Shown: positions 7,660-16,718, numbered from the stretch's first letter. The stretch: 37,431 nucleotides of DNA from Salinisphaera sp. G21_0 (GCF_017744115.1 NZ_JAGHQW010000053.1:1-37431); one strand, 5' to 3'. The notes: generated by a model not told the origin, from the sequence alone. Numbers and translations are program-made.

Positions 7660-10521
7660 ATGTTAAAAAAACTGGTGTCAATGGTTGCTGGAGTATTAAC
7701 CATGGTTTCAATAGCAGGTTGTTCAATGACGACGGAGAGAGAAGCCCTTGTGACCCCGGGAGACGTAATAAAAAGCCCTGCTGATGACCGGCATTATCGC
7801 TATATCACTTTGGATAATGGTCTCAAGGTACTACTGATCTCGGACCCGGATACCGACAAGTCGGCTGCTGCGGTGGATGTGAATGTTGGTAGTTACCAGG
7901 ATCCCGACGACCGTCTTGGCCTTGCCCACTTTCTCGAACACATGCTGTTTATGGGGACGGAAAAGTACCCGGACGTAGACAGTTATTCTGAATTTATCCG
8001 TGCCAATGGTGGCAGCAGTAATGCCTATACGACGGATGTACGAACCAATTACTACTTTGATATTAACAGCGACCAGCTGCAGCCAGCGCTGGATCGCCTT
8101 GCCCAGTTTTTTATCGCGCCCAGGCTGGACCCGAACTACGTAGAGCGGGAAAAAAATGCGGTCGATTCAGAGTATCGCCTGCACGCCAGAGAGGATGGCT
8201 GGCGTCTCTTTATGGCGCTCAATGCAACGTCGAACCCGGAGCACCCGAAGAGCCGGTTTAATATCGGCAGCCTTGACACGCTGCATGATCGTGACGGGCA
8301 GCTCTGGCAGTCGTTAAAGGATTTTCATGACAGGTACTATGTTGCTGCCAATATGGGCGTGGTTGTCTATGGCAAAGAGCCACTGGACAGGCTTGAACAG
8401 TGGGTCAATTCCTCTTTTTCGATGGTTCCTCCGGGCGCAAAACCCGATTTGATTATTGGTAAACAGCCGTATACCCGGAATGAATTGCAGGCCCGTATCA
8501 ATATTGTGCCATTGAAAGATACCCGGGTTCTGTCACTGGGTTTTCCCATGCCCAGTGCACAGCCTTTTTACCATATCAAGCCACTGGGCTATCTTGCCCG
8601 AATCATTGGCTACGAAGGCAAAGGCAGTTTGCACAGTTTGTTGAAAGAGCGAGGCCTGATTGATTCACTGGCAGCCTACAACAGTGACCTGCCCAATGAG
8701 TACAGTGAGTTTACCGTTCGCATGGAATTGACGCCTGAAGGGTTGGCCCGGGTGGATGAGATCACGGCAATGGTATTTGACTATCTTGATCTGATTCGCA
8801 GGGAAGGCCTTGAGCCATGGCTCTATGAGGAGAGCAAACAAATTGCAGAGCTGGCCTTTCGCTATCAGGAAGACCGTAACCCGCAGCAGACTGCCTCAGG
8901 GCTGGCGGCCAGAATGCACTATCTGCCACCGGAGCATTTGCTGGAAGCAAATTACCTCTATGACTCCTACGACCCTGAGCTGATCTCAGGTTATCTGGCC
9001 AGAATAACCCCGGAAAATCTACGTCAGGTGGTCATTGCCCAGAACCTGCCTACGGATAAGGTCGAGCCGTATTTTGAGACGCAATACAGCATTCAGCCCC
9101 TTGCCGATGAGCTGGTCACACGGCTGAAGACGCCCATTGCCCGACAGTCATTGACTATTCCTGAACCGAACCCGTTTATCGCCAGTAACCTTGAACTGCA
9201 TGACAGCGGCCAGGTCACTGAGCCATCGGTTATTCTGGATGAGCCTGGATTACGGGTATGGAGCCTGACCGATACCAGCTTCAATATGCCCCGTGGCAAT
9301 GTACGGGTGATGATCTCTACACCGGCTGCTTCAGCGACACCTGACGATAATGTATTGATCCAGATATACAAGTCGCTGCTGTCAAGAAGTCTCAATGAAT
9401 ATGGCTATCCGGCCAGGGAGGCGGGTCTTAATTACAGCATCACGGCCGGACGACGAGGGTTGTTGATCAGCCTTGCCGGATATCAGGACAAACAGGCCGT
9501 GCTGCTGGAAGACATTCTCAAGGCAGTCACAACCTTTAAGCCTGAGAAGAGCGCGTTTGAACAGGAACAGGCAGTACTGGTCAGAGGGCTGAAAAACAAG
9601 AAGTTCCATGCTCCTTACCGATTGGGAATGGATGCGCTTAGCCAGGCAACCTATCCTTCCTATCCGGAGGATGATGTTCTGTTGAATGCTGCTGAAAAGG
9701 TCACTTATGAGCAATTGATTAATTATGCCCATGACTTCTACCGGCAGATTCATATAGAAATGCTGGTGTATGGCAACCACAGTCAGCAGGAAGCACTAAC
9801 ACTGTCGTCAATGGTGGCGTCGGCATTACTGAATGACCATAACCGTCGGGACCGTTTTGATCTGCCCTTCCACCTTCTGGGCGGCACCAACCGTGTTCTG
9901 AATATGGCTATTGAGCATGATGACTCGATGTTGATCAGTTATTACCAGATTCCCGAGACGGGTAACCGGGAACGGGCTCAATACGCATTGCTTGGTCGTC
10001 TGCTGGCAAATCCGTTTTTTAACAGCCTGCGGACGGAACAGCAGCTGGGGTACGTGGTGTTTGCCGGACCTCGTCCCTTTGAGAAACACCCCGGTGTTAT
10101 TTTTGTGGTGCAATCGCCAAAGCTGGATCCTATTGGCCTGGAAGGTCGTGTAGATCAGTTTTTGAACGATCAGAAAGCGGTGCTGGCAGGACTGACAGAC
10201 CAGGAGCTGGAACAGTACCGGCAGGGGTTGATCGGTGACCTGCTGAAGAAAGATGACAATATGGATGAACGTAATGGTCGTTTCTGGCAGGGAATTGCCA
10301 GTGGCGAGCTGGATTTTGACAATCGAGTGAAGATTGCGGATGAAATTCGCAAACTCAAGCCCTCGGATATGCAGTCTGCCCTGGCAAGGCTGGTGCAAAA
10401 CAGGGGTAAGCTTGTTATTCGCTCTTTTGGTGAGCCCCATAAAAAGGCATACCGGAAAGAGACTGACAGAATCGAATGCAACACCATTGATTGTCTAAAG
10501 GATCTACCGTTCAGTAAATAG
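7660..10521 (+). CDS. ptrA: Pitrilysin (protease III)-like M16 zinc metallopeptidase, predicted lipoprotein
   Basis: M16A insulinase-family peptidases degrade short polypeptides in a closed chamber built from two homologous halves. With the ATG at 7660 the product has 953 residues, near the 962 of E. coli pitrilysin. The inverted zinc motif HFLEH (90-94) and distal Glu171 in DSEY then fall almost where E. coli has H88, H92 and E169. The N-terminus MLKKLVSMVAGVLTMVSIAGC ends in a lipobox-like IAGC, so it may be a lipid-anchored periplasmic protein rather than soluble as in E. coli. The C-terminal half retains the RTEQQLGYVVFAGPRP substrate-binding motif. The frame is open back to 7573 and ATGs at 7633/7636 are alternatives; none has a strong ribosome binding site. 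It is followed by a hairpin. Confidence 0.9.
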   Translation: MLKKLVSMVAGVLTMVSIAGCSMTTEREALVTPGDVIKSPADDRHYRYITLDNGLKVLLISDPDTDKSAAAVDVNVGSYQDPDDRLGLAHFLEHMLFMGTEKYPDVDSYSEFIRANGGSSNAYTTDVRTNYYFDINSDQLQPALDRLAQFFIAPRLDPNYVEREKNAVDSEYRLHAREDGWRLFMALNATSNPEHPKSRFNIGSLDTLHDRDGQLWQSLKDFHDRYYVAANMGVVVYGKEPLDRLEQWVNSSFSMVPPGAKPDLIIGKQPYTRNELQARINIVPLKDTRVLSLGFPMPSAQPFYHIKPLGYLARIIGYEGKGSLHSLLKERGLIDSLAAYNSDLPNEYSEFTVRMELTPEGLARVDEITAMVFDYLDLIRREGLEPWLYEESKQIAELAFRYQEDRNPQQTASGLAARMHYLPPEHLLEANYLYDSYDPELISGYLARITPENLRQVVIAQNLPTDKVEPYFETQYSIQPLADELVTRLKTPIARQSLTIPEPNPFIASNLELHDSGQVTEPSVILDEPGLRVWSLTDTSFNMPRGNVRVMISTPAASATPDDNVLIQIYKSLLSRSLNEYGYPAREAGLNYSITAGRRGLLISLAGYQDKQAVLLEDILKAVTTFKPEKSAFEQEQAVLVRGLKNKKFHAPYRLGMDALSQATYPSYPEDDVLLNAAEKVTYEQLINYAHDFYRQIHIEMLVYGNHSQQEALTLSSMVASALLNDHNRRDRFDLPFHLLGGTNRVLNMAIEHDDSMLISYYQIPETGNRERAQYALLGRLLANPFFNSLRTEQQLGYVVFAGPRPFEKHPGVIFVVQSPKLDPIGLEGRVDQFLNDQKAVLAGLTDQELEQYRQGLIGDLLKKDDNMDERNGRFWQGIASGELDFDNRVKIADEIRKLKPSDMQSALARLVQNRGKLVIRSFGEPHKKAYRKETDRIECNTIDCLKDLPFSK

Positions 10522-10531
10522 CTCTTATTCC

Positions 10532-10551
10532 GGGGCAGTTATTGCTGCCCC
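10532..10551 (+). terminator. Stem-loop after protease gene, possible terminator
   Basis: GGGGCAG (10532-10538) pairs perfectly with CTGCCCC (10545-10551) around a 6-base loop, 11 bases after the protease stop. The following bases (AATCTTCAAT) are only weakly T-rich, so intrinsic termination is uncertain; it may instead protect the 3' end of the transcript. Confidence 0.45.
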
Positions 10552-10639
10552 AATCTTCAATACCCTTTGCGGCTTTGGTATTTTCATTGATAATCAAGAC
10601 TCAGTTACCTATGCTTTTGCCAACGGATATGGAGGGGTA

Positions 10640-11743
10640 ATGAATATGGCCGCTGACGTTCTGTTTTCCGAACTGAATGCCCGGGATAATAACAAGATTG
10701 GTCTGATCACGCTGAATGCTGAAAAAGCATTGAACGCATTGAATCAATCCATGATTGACCTGCTGCTTCAGCAATTTTCTGACTGGCGTGACAATGATGA
10801 TGTTGTGGCCGTGTTTATGCAGGGTAGCGGTGAAAAGGCCTTTTGTGCTGGTGGTGATGTACGGGCTCTGAGGCAGGCAGTTATTGATGGCAAGCCTGAG
10901 GTTCCCGGTCATTTCTTTGCCACGGAATACCGTGTTGATTACATGATTCACACCTATCCCAAGCCGGTTATCTGCTGGGGTAATGGCATTGTGATGGGAG
11001 GCGGTATTGGCCTGATGGCGGGGGCTGATTTCAGAATAGTGACGGATACCTCCATGCTGGCCATGCCTGAAATCAGCATTGGCCTCTATCCGGACGTTGC
11101 CGGCAGCTGGATCCTGAGCCATCTGCCCGCCAGGCTTGGCCTGTTTATGGCGCTGACCGGCTGTCGGCTCAACGCGGCTGATGCGATCTATGTTGGCCTG
11201 GCTAACCGTTTTATTGATCATGCATTTTGTGACAATGTTCTGGAGTCTTTGCAGCAAGCAGACTGGAACGCCTCAGAAGCCCACGCTGTCGTTTATTCTG
11301 TCCTGCAGAAATACCGGGAAAAAAGTGCCGGGTGGCTACCCTATTCGAAGGTGCGTGAACACAGGGACTTAATTGCCGGGCTGATGGATCAACCATCACT
11401 GGCCGATGTGATGTCCGCCATTGATAGCCTTGAGACCGATGATGACTGGTTGCTGGCCGCCAGAAAAACCGCACTTCATGGTTCGCCACTGTCGGCAGCC
11501 ATTGGCTATCGGCAGTTACAGAGAGCGCGGCACATGTCCCTTAAAGAGGCGCTTCAGAGTGAGTTGGCGCTGTCCGTCAATACGGTACTTAAGGGCGATT
11601 TCTGCGAAGGTGTCCGCTCCCGGCTGGTTGACAAGGATAAAAATCCACAGTGGAAATTTAACGCCGTTGATCAGGTCGATGAACAATTGTTGAATGATCT
11701 GTTCAGTTCACCCTGGCCTGAGAATCCACTCCATGACCTCTAA
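10640..11743 (+). CDS. 3-hydroxyisobutyryl-CoA hydrolase-like crotonase-family enzyme
   Basis: A crotonase-fold enzyme of 367 residues, the length of the HIBCH group, which hydrolyses 3-hydroxyisobutyryl-CoA in valine breakdown. CAGGD (69-73) and MGGGIGL (119-125) form the oxyanion hole for the acyl-CoA thioester. PEISIGLYPDVAGSWIL (143-159) carries the HIBCH-type acidic residues Glu144 and Asp152, which distinguish this group from plain enoyl-CoA hydratases. GGAGGGG lies close before the ATG; a second ATG at 10646 has better spacing, so the true start may be two codons later. No other valine-pathway gene is adjacent, so the in vivo substrate is inferred from family only. Confidence 0.82.
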   Translation: MNMAADVLFSELNARDNNKIGLITLNAEKALNALNQSMIDLLLQQFSDWRDNDDVVAVFMQGSGEKAFCAGGDVRALRQAVIDGKPEVPGHFFATEYRVDYMIHTYPKPVICWGNGIVMGGGIGLMAGADFRIVTDTSMLAMPEISIGLYPDVAGSWILSHLPARLGLFMALTGCRLNAADAIYVGLANRFIDHAFCDNVLESLQQADWNASEAHAVVYSVLQKYREKSAGWLPYSKVREHRDLIAGLMDQPSLADVMSAIDSLETDDDWLLAARKTALHGSPLSAAIGYRQLQRARHMSLKEALQSELALSVNTVLKGDFCEGVRSRLVDKDKNPQWKFNAVDQVDEQLLNDLFSSPWPENPLHDL

Positions 11744-12139
11744 CTGATAGACACTGTCACCTGACACTCCCCGCCTGGGCGAAGGCTCTTAGATCACACC
11801 AGGAACGTTTCTGTTCCACCATTCATTGCTCAGTGAACAGGTGGAGCCGCCCGGGCTTGGTTATCGCATAAAATTCCACATTGCGGAACGTTCCATGACT
11901 GCGCTGCCCGGCCTTCCTGTCTTATATCTCCGCCCGATTTCTCGATGCGTTACGACGGGTTTGGTAAGTGTCCGTTTTTTATGTCCTTTTAGAGAGCATG
12001 GACCCAATTTTTTACTGTGAACTTTATAACAATATCTTTGTCCAATTTAGGGTCATATACAGATTCCTGGCTATATCATCATTCAAAAACTAAAACACTG
12101 GTCATAATTTCATGGATATTTATGTTAGAGGGATTCTAA
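11744..12139. other. Intergenic region upstream of the broken phosphotransferase gene
   Basis: About 400 bases with no convincing gene. It contains short palindromic bits such as GGAACGTTCC near 11890, of unknown meaning. A 64-codon open frame at 11826-12020 has no ribosome binding site or recognisable product. The last 15 bases supply the Shine-Dalgarno sequence AGAGGG (12127-12132) for the downstream gene. Confidence 0.4.
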
Positions 12140-12146
12140 ATGTTTC

Positions 12147-14627
12147 ATGTTAAAGCTCATTATTTGGGTTATCAAAACCCGGCAACGAATCCAAATATTG
12201 ATACCAGGTCCCTCAATTTATCCGATGGGGGGCAGCAGGCCAGCCAGAAGGCATATTAACGATTATGATCCCCGTGGCAATCCTGCCGTCAACAATCCAT
12301 TAGCCAAGCGTCTGTGCAGTTCACATGTGTCATCCCCATTCCATCAGGCGAACCATTCCCCGCCAAACCGGGAACAACTTGGGGGAAAGGGAATGTTTTT
12401 GCGACGCATGCAGGAAATAGGATTGTCTGTCCCACCGTTCCAATGTGTTACCGCTGAGGTAATGAATGCTCTTGAGCAACACCCTCTGGATACCCGTCTT
12501 TTAGCTCCCTATCTCTCTGGCATTACCAGTGAACCCTGGGTAGAAACAAGTCTGATGAACATCAGGAAATATCTCAATGCCTTGCCACCTTCAGAGCAAA
12601 CCAAAAGGAATGACTGGCTGGCAGGTCTGGCAAGATTTGTGGCCAGTAATGACTTTTACCAACAGGTTAAAGATTCTGAAGCGGCCAAACACATCAGGGC
12701 TCTGCGTGACCGAATATCCAGATCACAGCCGGTTATTGTCCGCAGTTCTGGCATCAACGAAGATAACTACGGCGATGCCCAGGCGGGCAAATACCTCTCA
12801 GAAGTTCAGGGAGAAGATGATGTTTTGCGCACCTGCCTTAAAGTCATGGCCTCAGGTTACCGGCCTGAATTATGTTCCGGGGGTGTACCACAACCCATGG
12901 CACTGATTATCCAAAAATGCATTAACTGCAAATATGGTGGGGTAGCCATGAGCTTTCAATCACTTCAGGGTGATAATACCGTCAGGGTTGAGTACACATC
13001 CGGTCAGCCCAGAGGCATAGTAGGAGGGCAGTCCGGTAACACGCCCCACCGCATCGACATTGTGCGCAAGGATGGCAAAGAAGGTGCTTACAACGCCCAA
13101 TACATTCGCGGGACCATCTCAAGCCACTTCATCCTGGACAAAAACACAGATAATAACGGCTATTCGGAAACAGCGATTGATACTGATGCACAAGCAGACG
13201 GTGATGGATATCGACTCAGTGATGACCAGATTGAAGAACTCATGCAAGCGGTGACCAAGCTGGAAGACCTGTTGCTCTGCCCCGTGGATGTGGAGTTTGC
13301 CATCGATCATCAGGGTCGCCTGTTCCTGTTGCAGGTGCGCCCTATTACCCGGCTTCCCGGGGGTATGGAGTTTGCCATGCCCATACCCAAAGAGACCCTG
13401 GCCAGTGGCGAGGGCGTCAGTGAAGGCTATTGCACCGGATCACTCTGGTTGGCCAATAAACAAGCCACAGACACTATGCCAGAGGGAGCCATTGTCGTTG
13501 CCCAACACGCTGAAGAGTGGATGCTTGAGCCTGAATTTCTGAAACGGGTAGGGGGTTTTGCCGTTGCCGCGGGAGGACGGAATGACCATGTGGGGATCTT
13601 CCTGAGACAGAAAAAAATACCCTTAATGGTGGCTGGTGGCCAGTACCCGGCAATGGTCGCTCAGGTTGGCCAACAGGCCACGCTGGCCTGCGCCCGCTTT
13701 AACGGTAAGCCCGGTGCCTTTGTTGTTACCGGTGACCTCAGCAGAAAACTGGTCAGTTACGGGAGTCTGTCCGCTGCATTTTCTGATGTGCCGTTAGCAA
13801 GAGACATCCCGTCATGGGAAGATTTGTCCCTCCCACAAAGCACATTCTGTCAGGTCGCCAGCGGTTTTCACTGGCTCTCGGATCAAAATGCCCGCCTGCT
13901 GTCACTGTTTGCCCCTGGCGGTGGACTGGATTGTTTGGCACACCCGATAAAACTTAGTATGTCGCCACAACGAGCACATTTAGTGGCAGAGACCAGGGAC
14001 AGTGTAAACCGGCTGATTCATGGGGCTGAAGCACTGTTGGACGGTTACCGCGCATTCTTGCTGCTGGCGGGTGACAGCAGTTCGGAACGGGTCAAGTCAT
14101 TGTTGGCAGAATCACTGCTATTGATCACCCGGTTTGAAACGCTGAAACAGACCATCACCTCAACGGTAAACACTATCGTCCATCCCCTGCATGCCGATGA
14201 AACATCACCACCATCCGTGGGAAGGTTTCGGCAGTGGGTGTCAGCCTGCCATCAGCTACAATCCAGCCTTCAAGCACTCAATCCCACGGAGGCTGAGCAG
14301 GTCCGGAGTGTCCATGAGTTAATTTTTGCCCTCCATAAGCGCTTTGTTGAGGCGCTGGGACCGGTCACTATGGATTCTGGTCAGGGCAGGCTTTCTAATG
14401 AAGGGTGCATCACCTATGTTGATTGCACGACTCCGGGTGGCTTGGGTGTAAAGACACCGCTATTAAATCCGTCCTGCAAAAATTTACTCAATTGTATAGG
14501 GAAATCAGGGGCTGTCGTCAGTATGGATGATGCCTTGATTGTTAATCTGGTGTTAGGAAGTCATGTGTGCGTTATCGAGCTGCTTGAACACGCAGAGGGG
14601 GGGGGAAAGGACGCATGTTGCGGCTGA
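12147..14627 (+). CDS. Segment: PEP/pyruvate-binding (ATP-grasp) and phosphohistidine domains
   Basis: This 826-residue open segment carries the N-terminal part of a PEP-synthase/PPDK-like enzyme. Seen in order: QLGGKG (about residue 79), VRSSGINEDNYGDAQAGKY (about 198-216, the ATP-grasp nucleotide loop) and VDVEFAIDHQGRLFLLQVRP (about 380-399). A swivelling phosphohistidine domain follows, in which His481 in GGRNDHVGIF sits at the position of the phosphorylated His. The C-terminal PEP-binding TIM barrel of PpsA is absent; residues 530-826 are unfamiliar. This resembles the domain logic of rifampin phosphotransferase, where the His transfers phosphate to an acceptor other than pyruvate, but the acceptor here is unknown. 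The apparent start at 12147 is probably an artefact: the true start seems to be 12140 in another frame (see the whole-gene entry). Confidence 0.78.
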   Translation: MLKLIIWVIKTRQRIQILIPGPSIYPMGGSRPARRHINDYDPRGNPAVNNPLAKRLCSSHVSSPFHQANHSPPNREQLGGKGMFLRRMQEIGLSVPPFQCVTAEVMNALEQHPLDTRLLAPYLSGITSEPWVETSLMNIRKYLNALPPSEQTKRNDWLAGLARFVASNDFYQQVKDSEAAKHIRALRDRISRSQPVIVRSSGINEDNYGDAQAGKYLSEVQGEDDVLRTCLKVMASGYRPELCSGGVPQPMALIIQKCINCKYGGVAMSFQSLQGDNTVRVEYTSGQPRGIVGGQSGNTPHRIDIVRKDGKEGAYNAQYIRGTISSHFILDKNTDNNGYSETAIDTDAQADGDGYRLSDDQIEELMQAVTKLEDLLLCPVDVEFAIDHQGRLFLLQVRPITRLPGGMEFAMPIPKETLASGEGVSEGYCTGSLWLANKQATDTMPEGAIVVAQHAEEWMLEPEFLKRVGGFAVAAGGRNDHVGIFLRQKKIPLMVAGGQYPAMVAQVGQQATLACARFNGKPGAFVVTGDLSRKLVSYGSLSAAFSDVPLARDIPSWEDLSLPQSTFCQVASGFHWLSDQNARLLSLFAPGGGLDCLAHPIKLSMSPQRAHLVAETRDSVNRLIHGAEALLDGYRAFLLLAGDSSSERVKSLLAESLLLITRFETLKQTITSTVNTIVHPLHADETSPPSVGRFRQWVSACHQLQSSLQALNPTEAEQVRSVHELIFALHKRFVEALGPVTMDSGQGRLSNEGCITYVDCTTPGGLGVKTPLLNPSCKNLLNCIGKSGAVVSMDDALIVNLVLGSHVCVIELLEHAEGGGKDACCG

Positions 14628-15703
14628 AAGTTTCTGACAGGTTTACGAAACCTGATGGCAGTGATAAACCTGACAAGTTGAAACGCATGTGGTTTTTGGC
14701 GCAGTTACTGAAAGCGGTCGAACTGGATAAGAATGCTGATGGCATGAAGCTGAGTTGCAATGCCGTAGCAGGAGAAATTATCGTCGAATGCCCCCGAATG
14801 AAATTAAGGCCAACCATGCAGAATGCCTTTGAAAAACTGCTGTCTGTGTTATGTGGTATGAGTAATCTGGATCTTCACCTCAAAGACAGACCCATTGTTG
14901 AAGGAGATCAGTGGAACTTTAACTTTCTTGCACAACGCCTTAACAATGATTTTTCAGAAGAAGCCAATAGATTCGCCTTCAACCATTGTCTTTTCTTATT
15001 GGTCTATAGTGTTTCGGGCATAATTTCCAGCTACTCTTCGTTATTAAGCAAATACCACCAACAATTTATTGATCATGTTCAAGAGTTAAAATGGTTGGTG
15101 ACTAAATCGGATGACCAACTTCAGAAAATGTTTACCAGTGATAAGATCGATCAGGACACCCGCAGGAAACTCTTACATCATCTTTTATTATTGCCAGATT
15201 GCAAAAACACTACCCAATTGGTTGATCTTGTGTATGACGACTTGAAAGATCAATACTATATTATCGAACCATCTTGTTGGAGTTACCGCCTGGCGTTTAA
15301 GGTTCCACCGGGTCAGCCACTTCCGGGTCATAAAGAAAAGATCAGGAATGTCCTGCTGGAGCAAGGGCTGCAGTATGCCAGCCGACGGGTTCGAAATGAT
15401 AAAGACCTTGTATTACCAACCATTGCAAAACACCCAAATGACTTGCAATATGTTAGCCGAGGACTGAAGAATGACAGAGATGTCGTCATGGCCGCAGTCA
15501 CTCAACAAGGCGAACAGCTGCAATATGCAAGCCCGGATTTTCAGGATAATGTTGACGTTGTAAGGGCCGCTGTCGCACAGCATTCGTATGCTATGCGTTA
15601 TGCAAGTGAAAGAATCCGAAGCGATAAAAGCATTATTGAAACCTTAATTGCTGATTGTATTGGTCTCTTGTTTTATGTCAAGGAAGAATTTTTGAAGGAT
15701 TGA
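14615..15703 (+). CDS. Segment: DUF4116 repeat region of the broken phosphotransferase gene
   Basis: A 362-residue frame overlapping the previous segment by 13 bases. Residues 1-150 (MLRLKVSDRFTKPDGS onward) read as a direct continuation of the phosphotransferase protein. Residues about 249-347 are at least four tandem repeats of about 22-25 residues with the pattern LQYAS-x5-ND-DVV-x-AAV (for example LQYVSRGLKNDRDVVMAAV), which is the DUF4116 repeat. DUF4116 proteins are common in host-associated bacteria and protist-associated taxa; their function is unknown. The frame ends in TGA exactly where the repeat pattern expects its usual basic or polar residue before Asp. As annotated alone it has no Shine-Dalgarno sequence other than the G-run, supporting the view that it is not an independent gene. 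Confidence 0.7.
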   Translation: MLRLKVSDRFTKPDGSDKPDKLKRMWFLAQLLKAVELDKNADGMKLSCNAVAGEIIVECPRMKLRPTMQNAFEKLLSVLCGMSNLDLHLKDRPIVEGDQWNFNFLAQRLNNDFSEEANRFAFNHCLFLLVYSVSGIISSYSSLLSKYHQQFIDHVQELKWLVTKSDDQLQKMFTSDKIDQDTRRKLLHHLLLLPDCKNTTQLVDLVYDDLKDQYYIIEPSCWSYRLAFKVPPGQPLPGHKEKIRNVLLEQGLQYASRRVRNDKDLVLPTIAKHPNDLQYVSRGLKNDRDVVMAAVTQQGEQLQYASPDFQDNVDVVRAAVAQHSYAMRYASERIRSDKSIIETLIADCIGLLFYVKEEFLKD

Positions 15704-16001
15704 GATTATTTGCTGCGCTTAATCGGTCATAATCCTTATGCTTTCATGTTTGCTGATTTTTGGCTTCAAAATGATCCTGCCTTTATCGCTTCAGCAATCG
15801 ACGCAAATCGCGGAGTCTGGGAATACATACCCTCACCCATGAAAACAGAACTTGAATCCGCAAGATCACAATACAAAAGTCAGACTGAAAGTTTTCAGAC
15901 TAAGGCTCCTAGTGCAAGATCCTCTGATTCTGATGTTTGTAGCTCTGTTAAGTCAAGAGCGTTCACCAATACTGGCTGCTTTTCGGTTATCAATCCTTTA
16001 A
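15704..16001 (+). pseudogene. In-frame remnant beyond the TGA: last DUF4116-like repeat and tail
   Basis: Directly after the TGA, in the same frame, the codons read DYLLRLIGHNPYAFMFADF and then NDPAFIASAIDANRGVWEYI, which continues the DUF4116 repeat rhythm (hydrophobic-A-x-F-ND-x-x-hydrophobic). There is no plausible separate start codon with a ribosome binding site. This supports a nonsense mutation or stop-codon readthrough in the upstream gene. After about residue 45 the sequence becomes low-complexity and polar (SARSQYKSQTESF), likely the natural C-terminal tail. Confidence 0.6.
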
Positions 16002-16718
16002 TCATGACAGTCGCGCACTCTGTTCGTCCCCATATTCTGAAAGTTTTTCGCACAGATGATGGTTTTGTGCATCACAGACGGCAGGCTTCAGCGTGCCCGG
16101 TTGAATCGTTTCCAACAGTTGTTTTGCTAGATTCTTTTCGCAGCCAAAATCATCCCAGTTCACAGTGATTAATGGTGTCCCCATTGAGCGGCAGATCTGT
16201 GGCAGGATGGCCTCATGATAGTTATGGATATCGCAGAGGTACGTCAGTGGGGTTCCATCTTCGGCACTTCTTGCCCGCTCAACCAGACGGCTATGGGCAA
16301 TTTTCGGAGCGGTTCTGAGATAAATGACCGCGCTGATCACCGGATAATCCTTCAGTCTGCGCTGGATTTCACAATAATGCAGCATATAGCGCTCATCCGG
16401 TTTGACCATCCCCAGAAAATTTGCCTGGGTAAAAATCAAATCAGAGTAAAGGGAGCGCTCAATCAGATAGTTGCGGTCAGTGGGCAACTGCTCAACAATG
16501 CTGGCCCGGCGATTGGTAATGTACTCCTGAAACTGAATACGCTTAACCGCATCATTTGGGTGGTCTGTGAACTCCTGAAGCAGTCGTGTAAATTCCGGGT
16601 CATTCACAGGCTCCTGAATGGCGTCCCAGCCCAGCTCTGCTGCCAGTTTGGGAAGAAGAGTTGACTTGCCCGCAGCAATGTTGGCTTCTACAGCGACAAA
16701 GTGATTGGTTTGCTTCAT
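16002..16718 (-). CDS. Deoxynucleoside kinase (dAK/dGK/TK2 family)
   Basis: These kinases phosphorylate deoxynucleosides to monophosphates for salvage. With the ATG at 16718 the product has 238 residues. It starts MKQTNHFVAVEANIAAGKST, with the P-loop AAGKST near the N-terminus as usual. It has the ERS motif (IERSLYSDLIF, the general-base/substrate region) and an Arg-rich LID segment RLVERARSAED, as in dNK-family enzymes. The frame opens nine codons earlier (16745), but the later ATG gives the normal N-terminus. The substrate base cannot be assigned by eye. It is convergent with the broken DUF4116 gene, whose open frame runs into its 3' end. Confidence 0.85.
   Translation of the reverse strand: MKQTNHFVAVEANIAAGKSTLLPKLAAELGWDAIQEPVNDPEFTRLLQEFTDHPNDAVKRIQFQEYITNRRASIVEQLPTDRNYLIERSLYSDLIFTQANFLGMVKPDERYMLHYCEIQRRLKDYPVISAVIYLRTAPKIAHSRLVERARSAEDGTPLTYLCDIHNYHEAILPQICRSMGTPLITVNWDDFGCEKNLAKQLLETIQPGTLKPAVCDAQNHHLCEKLSEYGDEQSARLS

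Larger units (their letters stand above)
12140..16001 (+). pseudogene. Broken gene: PEP-synthase-like phosphotransferase continuing into DUF4116 repeats
   Basis: Four pieces appear to be one ancestral gene of roughly 1,280 codons. A good Shine-Dalgarno sequence (AGAGGG) precedes an ATG at 12140, which opens a frame beginning MFHVKAHYLGYQNP that stops after 39 codons. At a G6 run (12227-12232), removing one G joins it smoothly to the main phosphotransferase frame. That frame closes shortly after a G9 run (14597-14605). Adding one G (or a -1 slip) gives EGGGKGRMLRLKVSDRF and continues into the next frame. That frame ends at TGA 15701-15703, yet the same frame continues with another DUF4116-like repeat. 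The 3' end of the ancestral frame is unclear because it runs into the convergent kinase gene; codons stay open to 16168. Frameshift or sequencing error cannot be separated here. Confidence 0.75.

Noticed and set aside
11826-12020. Short forward reading frame of 64 codons
   Set aside because: No ribosome binding site, unnatural composition and no recognisable product.
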